Assembly (NCBI GenBank): GCA_965223025.1
Contig: CBDCVP010000023.1
Location: 310,001-374,000 of the forward strand
DNA from: JABDMH01 sp965223025
Lineage (GTDB): Bacteria > Bacteroidota > Bacteroidia > Chitinophagales > Saprospiraceae
DNA length: 64,000 bases
Direction: 5' to 3'
Below are positions 56,896 through 64,000 of this stretch, in pieces (within the stretch, counting starts at the first letter, position 1; every line of letters starts with the position of its first letter). The position numbers and the translations under genes are program-made. The notes beneath the pieces were generated by a model, which was not told where the DNA came from, did no database searches, and saw only the letters and a program-made list of their open reading frames with translations.

Positions 56896-57003
56896 AGCGT
56901 GCATCTTCTTAATTGTGGGCGGTCATTCTGTATATAAATCCAAGATGGTCAAGAACTGGATTTCAAAGAGACCAGAAGATTGGAGCTATCTTTTTACCAA
57001 CGC

Positions 57004-57028
57004 TATCTGAAGTTTGCAACTTCAGATA
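57004..57028. repeat. REP palindrome type 2, copy 2
   Basis: Identical to 56151-56175. Confidence 0.9.
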
Positions 57029-57211
57029 CATATCGTCAACAACTTCAGATCGACATCACACTATAGCATATCTTTCCTGAATACCGAAATCAATGACGCA
57101 GACTAGCCATGCATTGACCGGATCACAGAGTCACATGAGCAAAGCACATCGACTTGTGGATACAGGCAAACACAATTGCAATATCCTACTTACATAGTGC
57201 CTTAATTGTCA

Positions 57212-57219
57212 TATCTTTG
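57212..57219 (+). promoter_or_regulatory. TATCTTTG, Bacteroidota -7-type box
   Basis: Exact match to TAnnTTTG in the leader of the AraC gene, within the segment ACATAGTGCCTTAATTGTC...TATCTTTGCC. The duplicate at 55104 has TATCTTAG instead. No clear -33 box. Confidence 0.4.
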
Positions 57220-57302
57220 CCATGGAGGTATCTACGCGTTGCCGTATTACAACGCTTCCTTCAACTGAAGTGCCGATAATATATAATCTAACCAAAGCAG
57301 GG

Positions 57303-58049
57303 ATGTCAAAAGACTTTCCAAAAGTTGATTTTCAATCAAAGTTCCCGCAAATTAACGGGATTGAAGTAATACGATTGGAAGGAATTTCCAAACGAAAATC
57401 AGAGCTGAGTCACAACCCTGAAATACCTCACCAGGCAAATTTCTATCAACTAATTATTTACACGGACGGAGTTACGGAGCATTTGATAGATTTCGTCTGG
57501 TATAAAGCGCAAAAAGATTCTCTTTTCTATATTAGCCTTGGGCAGGTTCATTCCTTTAAATTTAATCCAGAAGTTAAAGGATATGTATTGTTATTTACCG
57601 AAAGCCATTTTAAGAAGCAACTTAACAATCTACCACAGGACACTACATTAAGACTTTTGGCCTCTCATTTGTTCAGTCCGAAAATGCAAATTCCCGCCAG
57701 TTCTAACGTACTTGACTACGTGAGCATATTGTTTGATGAATTTCATAAAGTGGATGGCTCTTTCAATAAAGAAGCTGTTATCAATTCTCTGTTTACCATA
57801 ATCCTCTCTAAGCTTGAAGAGCTAAAGAAAGAGCAGACGTCATATATGAGAGACTCTGATAAACTGAACCGCTTCTTCCAATTTCATACTCTTTTGAAAA
57901 AGAGCTATACGTCCAGCAGAAATGCCAAGTTCTATGCCAATCAACTGAATATCACTTACAAACACCTGAATGAAATATGTAAGGAGATAATAAATAGTAC
58001 TGCGAAGCAATTCATTGATGAGTTTATTCTCTTAGAGGCTAAAAGCTAA
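57303..58049 (+). pseudogene. AraC-family regulator truncated by IS4-family element
   Basis: About 248 residues from MSKDFPKVDF; the frame is open to 57222, but upstream residues are in duplicated leader sequence. N-terminal cupin-like sensor (PHQANFYQLIIYTDGVTEHLIDF, YISLGQVHSFKF), then the first helix-turn-helix of the AraC domain (NAKFYANQLNITYKHLNEICKEI) and STAKQFIDEFILLEAK, where the element begins. The second HTH, expected right after, is lost; the stop lies inside the element. Probably non-functional. Confidence 0.8.
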
Positions 58050-59131
58050 GTACATGACAAAAAATTAATATATGTTCTCATTCTTACTAAGTTGCATAAG
58101 AAAATAGTGTTCATAAATTCATCTAATCCGAGCCGGAAAATGCTTTTAGATCTCCTACCATGTTTTTTAATTTGTATTCTTTGAGGGTGTTTTTCATGAA
58201 TGAATTTGCCAATTCTTATCATCCATGTGTACGCTATTGCCAAGACTAACATTAGTGTTTCCAGCCGGTCAGTCTTGGTAACGTGAGTGCATTCCAAATT
58301 AAATCCATTAGATTTTAGATCTTTGAACATGTTTTCTATATACCATCGTTCGCCATATCTGCACAAACTATGTTCTGGATCGTCATAGGAGATGACAATT
58401 AAATATTCTTCCCTGTGATTCTTTGTATTTGTGATCTTTTTTCCTTGTAGGAACACTTGCTCACCTTTGAGAATGACAGGTTTTTTGATTGTTCTTACTT
58501 TACCAATTTGGAGTCGGGAAAAAAGTGTTGATACACGTCTTTCTGTTCCCCGATAAAACACCTTCATGTTCTCTCTGATCCTTATGTCATAAGGGATTCC
58601 GTGCTCATTAAGATATCTAATCCATTTCTGACCAACAAACTCCCTGTCGGCGATAAGACTATGTATTTTCCTGTGCCCTATGATCCTTATCAGCCTATCC
58701 ATCAAGGCGATCCGCTCCTCACAATTGCTACTTCCCTTCTTTGGTAGCAGTGTCCATAATATTGGCACAGACCAACTCTTTCCCTTCACACTCAACACCA
58801 AAAAATTAATATCTGCTCGACCAAACTGCCAATTAGTCCTATCCAGTAATAACGTGTATGGATCCTGTACTCCTGCCAATCGTATGATAAACGGAATAAG
58901 CTCATCGAAATTGACCGATACTCCGGCAATAAATCGCTGAATTCTACGGTAATTGCTGGATCGACTTACATCATTCTGAATTGCTATGGCAACCTTGACA
59001 AGGTTTATCGTACCTACACTACTAATTGCACGTACTAAAAGGTAGAGAAATTGAACACGTCGCTTGTCCATCCCTTTAAAATGTAGTAGGAAAACCTTAA
59101 AAAATCTGCTATCTTGCACTTTTGAGACCAT
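58046..59131 (-). CDS. IS4-family transposase
   Basis: 361 residues. DDE motifs: LLLDRTNWQFG (D1), LIADREFVGQKW (D2), and WYIENMFKDLKSNGFNLE (E box with YREK-type spacing). The reading frame is intact, so the element may be active or could supply transposase to its deleted copy. Confidence 0.9.
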   Translation of the reverse strand: MVSKVQDSRFFKVFLLHFKGMDKRRVQFLYLLVRAISSVGTINLVKVAIAIQNDVSRSSNYRRIQRFIAGVSVNFDELIPFIIRLAGVQDPYTLLLDRTNWQFGRADINFLVLSVKGKSWSVPILWTLLPKKGSSNCEERIALMDRLIRIIGHRKIHSLIADREFVGQKWIRYLNEHGIPYDIRIRENMKVFYRGTERRVSTLFSRLQIGKVRTIKKPVILKGEQVFLQGKKITNTKNHREEYLIVISYDDPEHSLCRYGERWYIENMFKDLKSNGFNLECTHVTKTDRLETLMLVLAIAYTWMIRIGKFIHEKHPQRIQIKKHGRRSKSIFRLGLDEFMNTIFLCNLVRMRTYINFLSCT

Positions 59132-59206
59132 ATTTGTGAAATTAGGTTAACTAATTGGTTATGAAATCACAATATATGGTCTTTTTGTGTTATGTCATGT
59201 ACTTAG
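58046..59206. mobile_element. complete IS4-family element
   Basis: 1161 bases with inverted ends CTAAGTACATGACA (58046-58059) and TGTCATGTACTTAG (59193-59206). Flanks do not repeat each other (AGGCTAAAAG versus ATAGTTCC), so there is no target duplication and the two sides come from different insertion events. Its truncated sister copy is at 49666-50251. Confidence 0.85.
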
Positions 59207-59445
59207 ATAGTTCCTATACGAACTGCTTAAATATTTGCGAGGAGCAAGGTGGAATAAGTAGTATAGCATTTTGCGGAATATCTACAGGACTTTTTGGTTT
59301 TCCCAAGAAGGAAGCTTCTGACATTGCTTTTCAAGCAATTATGGATTGGCTAAATGAAAACAATGACGTTTTGGAGCATATTGTATTTAATGTCTATGAT
59401 GACGAAAGTCAAAAACTTTACAAGGAAAAAATAATAGATGAATAA
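59207..59445 (+). pseudogene. macrodomain (ADP-ribosyl-hydrolase), 5'-truncated by IS4 element
   Basis: The C-terminal part DSSYTNCLNICEEQGGISSI and AFCGISTGLFGFPKKEASDI, AMDWLNENNDVLEHIVFNVY is the ADP-ribose-binding loop and last helix of a macrodomain (GISTGLFGFP is the binding loop). The N-terminal part with the conserved Asn is missing, its place taken by the IS end; a chimeric ATG in the IS at 59161 would not restore it. Overlaps the sirtuin start by eight bases, as in macrodomain-SirTM operons. Confidence 0.75.
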
Positions 59446-60267
59446 CCACGAGAAAAATATATTAACACAGCAGATTAAGAACGCAGATGTGTCCTTATTG
59501 GAGCTGGAGCAGGTCTAACTGCCGCAGCAGGAATCAATTATGGCGATACTGAAAAGTTTAAAGAAATATATCCTGCCTGGGCAAAGAATGGATTTAAGGC
59601 ACAATACGAGCTAATGGGATATCGGAACTGGTCTATGAAAGAGCAGTGGGGTTATTACACTGTTCATTTAAACTATGTTTACTATAGTCAAAAACAAAAT
59701 AAACTTTATCAAAACTTCAGAAATCTCGTTGGGGAAAAGGAGTACTTCGTCATGACTTCAAACGTTGACCACTTGTTTCACAAAAATGAATTTAGTAGAG
59801 ATAAAATCTTTACACCTCAAGGGAGCTATGGCAAAATACAATGTGCCCTCCCCTGCATTGACAAGGTATGGAATGTGACACCTTTTTATGAAGTGATGGA
59901 GGATGATTTAGATGCCGAAAACCAGACATTGAAGAGCGAAAAGTCGATACCTAAGTGTCCGAATTGTGGAGAAGATATGTTCTTGAATGTTAGAATAGAC
60001 AATTCGTTTATAGAATCGCCCTATGACAAAGGTCGACAAAACCTAGACAATTGGATTAAGCAAAACATGGAGAAGAAAATGTTGCTTCTTGAAGTAGGTG
60101 CTGGCTTTAATACCCCAATGGTCATTCGTTATCCAATGGAATCTATTGCCCACCAGTTGCCGGAGACGACCTTTGTGAGAATTAATGATCAACACGCTGA
60201 GATAGATGGACGAATAAACTCGGAGAAGATACCTCTGGCGGTAGATGCGAAAAAGGTCTTATTTTGA
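59438..60267 (+). pseudogene. SirTM-like sirtuin (protein ADP-ribosyltransferase), frameshifted
   Basis: Start MNNHEKNILTQQIKNAD at 59438, then one base is missing near 59488 (GAT-TGTGTCC expected); the rest reads CVLIGAGAGLTAAAGINYGD in another frame to 60267. SirTM features: GAGAG NAD loop, YFVMTSNVDHLF, TPQGSYGKIQCALPC (Gln in place of the usual His, first zinc Cys), KCPNCGEDM (second zinc pair), LLLEVGAGFNTP. Class M sirtuins ADP-ribosylate proteins, and the paired macrodomain reverses it. Both genes here are broken. Confidence 0.8.
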
Positions 60268-60944
60268 GGGAGGGGTTAATTCTAATGTTTAAGATACAAC
60301 CTCCAAGATTGTGCATGGTTTCGTCGCTCGCTCCTCGCACACTTGATATCCTTGCTCGTCAAGTAGAGACAAAGGGATTTTCTGTTGATCTGGTGGTTTT
60401 CATGAGCTACATGGTTTTGTATTTGCAGATAGAAAGTTAGTCAAAGAATGCAGATATGAAATCTAGAGAATCGCCTTATGGAGCCCCATCTAGGCCCAGC
60501 ACGTTGGCGTGTTGGTACAAAATTTGCCCAATTGGGGCGGTTGGAGTCAGTTCGCCGGAGCAAAGGGGTCAGCAGCACTGGTATATGATCAGGTAGCAGA
60601 TCAAGCCTGAGTACAGGCATCTGGTACTTAGCCTCTTGACAAATCAACACCGTAGATAGGTTCGGAATGCTCAAATACCAATATGACGCGCTCCCAAGTT
60701 GAATAAAGCATATCTATTGCTCAGGGTGTTACCTATTATTTAGAGGAGGCTATAGAGTGACAGACCATTATCCCTAGCTGTGGGCCAAGTCTAAATAGTA
60801 TCACCAGATGTAGACTATGTTTGGAAGCATAGGAGGAGCCCTAAAAATGCTTTCAAAGAAAGAAAGACTATGATAGGTGGAAGTCCCGGATCAGATGCAT
60901 TATAATATACTATCTTGGACAGCTGAAGAGAAGCACGAGGACCC
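60268..60944. other. intergenic with third recombinase leader relic; right edge of island
   Basis: The stretch 60409-60475 repeats the leader and first six codons of the recombinase shard (ATTTGCAGATAGAAAGTTAG, then ATGAAATCTAGAGAATCG) and is then cut. Nothing else was recognised; the segment 60770-60944 presumably holds the promoter of the next operon. Confidence 0.6.
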
Positions 60945-62171
60945 ATGAAGATCACCGATATTACTGCGACCACCGTTACGGTGCCATTGGAGGCTCCACT
61001 GAGACATTCAGCGGGTTGTCATTGGGGGCGTTTTGTACGCACCATTGTGGAGGTACATACCGATGAGGGCATCACTGGACTCGGGGAGATGGGTGGCGGT
61101 GGTGAATCTGCCGAGCAGTCCATACTTGCCTTAAAAGATTACATCGTAGGTTATGACCCGATGCAGATCGAGGCTTTACAATGGAAGATTTGCAATCCTA
61201 CGGCCACACTTTACAACAGCCGGACTCAAATGTTTGCGGCCATAGAATTTGCCTGTCTGGATATTATCGGAAAGAAATTGGGCGTGCGGGTTTGCGATCT
61301 TTTGGGAGGAACACTACGTGAGGAGATTCCGTTCATCAGCTATCTTTTTTTTAGGGGGATAAACGGTAGTACTCAAATCGGTGGTGAAAGCAGTGCCGAG
61401 GCGATGGTAGCACATACTCATGAATTGGTAGAGAAGTACGGCTTTAAAACTCACAAGTTGAAGGCAGGTGTCTTTCATCCTAAACATGAGATCAGCGTGA
61501 TGGAGGCGTTGAATGAGGCCTTCCCAGAAGATGGCCTCAGAATAGATGCCAATGCGGTATGGAGCGTGGAGACTGCCAGGTATGTAGGGAGGGCTTTGCG
61601 TGAGCGGGGACTAGAGTATCTAGAGGATCCATGCTGGGGTCTGGAAGGCAATAGAAGGCTCAGAAAAATGGTACAGATTCCCCTCGCCACCAACATGAGT
61701 GTGATCAATTTTGAGCAATTGGCCAATAACGTGAAAGATCCTGCATTCGATGTGATTCTGCTCGACACCACCTTTTGGGGCGGCATTCGCAATGCTTGGA
61801 AGGCGGGAATCATCTGTGAGAAAATGCAATTGAATAGTGCAGTGCACAGCTCTGGTGAACTGGGTATCCAGTTAGCCACAATGTTGCACCTGACGGCCAT
61901 CTTACCCAATCTATCCTATGCTACCGATGCCCACTATCACCATCTGACCGATGATGTCATCCGTGGCGGCAAGATGCAGTATAAGAATGGGTGTCTGGCA
62001 GTACCCAGCGGGCCTGGCTTAGGTGTAGAGTTGGACCATGATAAGGTAGCAACCTATGCTGAACTCTACAAGGAGTTGGGTGGATATAGATACGATGAGG
62101 ATCCTCAAAGACCCGGTTGGTTTGCGGTGTGGCCTGAACGCAACTGGGCAGATCCCAAGGAAGCGCCATGA
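60945..62171 (+). CDS. enolase-superfamily sugar-acid dehydratase (glucarate-dehydratase-like)
   Basis: 408 residues, full length, no signal, cytoplasmic. Capping domain GLGEMGGGGESAEQ and the TIM barrel with HKLKAG (Lys-x-Lys), IDANAVW (metal Asp), EDPCW (metal Glu), ATNMSV (Asn), VILLDTTFWGG and the His-Asp dyad SAVHSSGELGIQ typical of the glucarate dehydratase/mannonate branch. It dehydrates an aldonic or aldaric acid to a 2-keto-3-deoxy acid. Overlaps the kinase gene by four bases; substrate not determined. Confidence 0.85.
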   Translation: MKITDITATTVTVPLEAPLRHSAGCHWGRFVRTIVEVHTDEGITGLGEMGGGGESAEQSILALKDYIVGYDPMQIEALQWKICNPTATLYNSRTQMFAAIEFACLDIIGKKLGVRVCDLLGGTLREEIPFISYLFFRGINGSTQIGGESSAEAMVAHTHELVEKYGFKTHKLKAGVFHPKHEISVMEALNEAFPEDGLRIDANAVWSVETARYVGRALRERGLEYLEDPCWGLEGNRRLRKMVQIPLATNMSVINFEQLANNVKDPAFDVILLDTTFWGGIRNAWKAGIICEKMQLNSAVHSSGELGIQLATMLHLTAILPNLSYATDAHYHHLTDDVIRGGKMQYKNGCLAVPSGPGLGVELDHDKVATYAELYKELGGYRYDEDPQRPGWFAVWPERNWADPKEAP

Positions 62172-63196
62172 AACAGCCTGTGGAAATAGATCCGCGATTT
62201 TTGAGACAGCTGCATAAGGATGGTATCCTTCATTCAGATGCACCTAGTTTCCAGATGCTGACCGGAGGTGTTTCCAGTGAGATATATCGAGTGAAGGACG
62301 GCACAAATGACTTTGTCATTAAGCGGGCTTTAGAAAAGTTGAAAGTGGAGGCCGATTGGTATGCCAATGTATCTCGCAATAAATATGAGGTAGATTACCT
62401 TGCATATGTGGGAAGGTTTCTTCCTGAATCGGTGCCTCGGATCCTGGGCAGGGGTGGAGGATATTTTGTCATGGAGTATCTAGATCGGCAATATGAAAAT
62501 TGGAAGGTGTTGTTGATAGGTGGCTCTTTCGAACTGGAACAAGCCAAGAAAGCTGGTGAAGTGCTGGGTAGAATCCATGAATATTCTGCCGGAGATCTAT
62601 CGGCTGCTCAGCAGTTTGATTCGGTCGAAAACTTTATCCAATTACGGATTTCACCATATTTATATCGGATCGCTGAGATTCATCCTGAGCTGGCCGACGT
62701 CATAAATCTGGAAGCAGAGCGGTTGGTGCAAACCAGAGAGTGTCTGATACATGGAGATTTCAGTCCAAAGAACATATTGACCACTCCTGAACGCATGGTA
62801 TTGGTTGATTGTGAGGTGGCATTTTATGGAGATCCAGCCTTTGATGTTGCATTTTTATTGACACACTTATTGTTGAAAGGATTATTGCATGTGCGAGCAT
62901 GTGATGGGCTACACCGACTGACGAAGATTTTCATGGCCACGTACCAGCATCAGCGGTCACGTGAAAAATATGATCTTTTGCATCCCCGTCTGGGTAAATT
63001 ATTGATGATGCTCATGCTGGCAAGGGTCGACGGCAAGTCACCGGTGGAATACTTAAATCCAGATCAGCAGGCCATCGTTCGAGCATTTACTGTGCGTCAG
63101 CTGGTGGAAGATCATTATTCCTTGGAAGAGCGGATAAATCACTGGTTCAAGACCATTAAAGAGACTAATATTTCGCATGAGAATAAAATCAATTGA
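62168..63196 (+). CDS. APH-fold small-molecule kinase
   Basis: 342 residues. Phosphotransferase fold: FVIKRALEKLKVEADW (Lys for ATP), FVMEYLDRQ hinge, Brenner motif LIHGDFSPKNIL (His-x-Asp-x5-Asn) and VDCEVAFYGDPAFDVA (metal Asp/Glu). Aminoglycoside phosphotransferases, methylthioribose and choline kinases share these. Between a sugar-acid dehydratase and an enolase paralogue it most likely phosphorylates a sugar-derived acid or polyol. Overlaps both neighbours. Confidence 0.8.
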   Translation: MKQPVEIDPRFLRQLHKDGILHSDAPSFQMLTGGVSSEIYRVKDGTNDFVIKRALEKLKVEADWYANVSRNKYEVDYLAYVGRFLPESVPRILGRGGGYFVMEYLDRQYENWKVLLIGGSFELEQAKKAGEVLGRIHEYSAGDLSAAQQFDSVENFIQLRISPYLYRIAEIHPELADVINLEAERLVQTRECLIHGDFSPKNILTTPERMVLVDCEVAFYGDPAFDVAFLLTHLLLKGLLHVRACDGLHRLTKIFMATYQHQRSREKYDLLHPRLGKLLMMLMLARVDGKSPVEYLNPDQQAIVRAFTVRQLVEDHYSLEERINHWFKTIKETNISHENKIN

Positions 63197-64000
63197 GGCC
63201 TATACCATCTTTGACTCTCGGGGTAATCCAACCATAGAAGCCGAAGTATTGCTGGAAGATGGAAGTTGTGGCCGTGGAGTGGCTCCTTCCGGGGCTTCAA
63301 CAGGTCAATATGAGGCCCATGAGCTTCGAGATGGGAATCCCGACAAATTTAACGGAAGGTCGGTTGACAAAGCCATCTCGAATGTCAACACTCTGATCGC
63401 TCCCGCCCTTATGTCGGTGGACGTAGAGGATCAAGCAAGGGTGGATCAGATCATGATCGATCTAGATGGAACGCCCAATAAATCAAAACTAGGAGCCAAT
63501 GCAACTCTAGCGGTTTCTACGGGGATCTTAGCAGCCGTTGCACTAGCGAAGGGGATGCCCCTGTATGAGCGTATTGGCAATGGAAAAGGAGTAGTGTTGC
63601 CCTTTCCCGAAATTCAGATCTTTGGAGGAGGTGCACATGCTCAGTGGCGTACCGATGTGCAAGATTTCCTACTGATTGCCAATGGTGCTACAAGCTATGA
63701 GGAAGCTTTGGAGATGACTTCCCGGGTTTTTATTGCCGCCGGAGAGATTCTGAAGGAAAGGGACAGATATTACGGCGCCGCCGATGAGGGTGGATACTGG
63801 CCTGTCTTTGAGAGCCATGCGCAAATTTTCGAAACGTTCATGGAGAGTGTGGAAAGAGCGGGTTATTTACCGGGAAAGATGCTTCGATAGCGCTCGATAT
63901 TGCTGCTAGTGATCTTTATGACCAAGCGAGCAAGACCTATCGTTTTAATTTAGAAGGCCAAACGTATTCCCCATCGGAGTTCTCGCATTTGATCTGTAAT
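63177..64000 (+). pseudogene. divergent enolase paralogue, frameshifted, running off the window
   Basis: First 238 residues in one frame: FDSRGNPTIEAEVLLED, GVAPSGASTGQYEAHELRDG (catalytic loop Ser), GANATLAVSTG, FGGGAHAQWRTDVQDFLLIA (Glu of the VQEF box is Asp here), AADEGGYWPVFE (catalytic Glu kept). A base is missing near 63872 (CCGGG for CCGGGG), and the next frame continues KDASIALDIAASDLYDQASK, TYRFNLEGQTYSPSEFSHLI to the window edge. Normal enolase continues to about 430 residues. Overlaps the kinase gene by 20 bases. Probably a non-glycolytic enolase-like enzyme, pending the missing half. Confidence 0.75.

Larger units (their letters stand above)
56682..57104. repeat. direct repeat 2 of the RAYT array
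   Basis: Matches 55828-56251. Holds the 5' end of the intact RAYT gene, the intergenic REPs and, at 57056-57104, the 3' tail of a lost third RAYT copy. Confidence 0.85.

Noticed and set aside
59155..59445. 96-residue macrodomain protein starting in the IS end
   Set aside because: The start is part of the element and the N-terminal half of the fold is missing; called a truncated gene.
1..64000. CRISPR arrays and rRNA/tRNA genes
   Set aside because: None recognised by eye; tRNA detection by eye is unreliable, so absence is not proven.

Overview
The window looks like a chromosome segment of a polysaccharide-degrading Bacteroidota, probably of the Cytophagales/Saprospirales type (inference). 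The evidence is a type IX secretion (type B) sorting domain at about 8.75-9.9 kb, many lipoprotein or Sec-exported enzymes, four sulfatases, a GH95-like fucosidase, a heparinase II/III-type lyase, a DUF5107-TPR protein, A-rich leaders and an IS/RAYT content typical of the phylum. No rRNA, tRNA or CRISPR was recognised. No SusC/SusD pair is visible, so the carbohydrate genes are not a canonical PUL within these limits.

Left and central part (0-35.1 kb): a partial serine-hydrolase-like C-terminus, an SGNH esterase, then 1.7 kb of non-coding tandem/hairpin repeats. A block of exported carbohydrate enzymes follows: barrel protein, DUF362 protein, GH95, T9SS cargo, Gfo/Idh/MocA lipoprotein, heparinase-type lyase, a LamG/CARDB giant protein and a 757-aa exported unknown. 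Next come housekeeping-like genes (TfoX-like, MDR oxidoreductase, three-gene ABC exporter), the DUF5107-TPR protein, and four consecutive sulfatases. Genes here are long and intact.

Accessory part (about 35.4-60.9 kb): a scarred island. It opens with the decayed C-terminal half of a tyrosine recombinase, then two genes flanked by inverted core sites and attC-like imperfect hairpins, which looks like an integron-type cassette array. The second cassette carries an unusual trypsin-VWA-membrane protein. After an N-terminal shard of the same recombinase comes a decaying module under a MalT/LuxR-type regulator, which is itself split by a complete IS21-family element. The module contains a 76-aa protein, a GNAT, two tandem RetSat/CrtISO-like flavoproteins with an FNR-like tail (the first split by a deleted IS4-family copy), a HemG-like flavodoxin, a SemiSWEET, a quinone oxidoreductase and a 2TM protein. 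Then follow a START-like relic, a RAYT transposase in a collapsed tandem array with REP palindromes, an AraC gene cut by a full IS4-family element, and a relic macrodomain-SirTM ADP-ribosylation pair. Several of these genes carry single-base frameshifts, mostly in homopolymers.

Right flank (60.9-64 kb): a tightly overlapping set of a glucarate-dehydratase-like enzyme, an APH-fold kinase and a divergent enolase paralogue (frameshifted and running off the window), plausibly a sugar-acid pathway returning to the carbohydrate theme of the left part.
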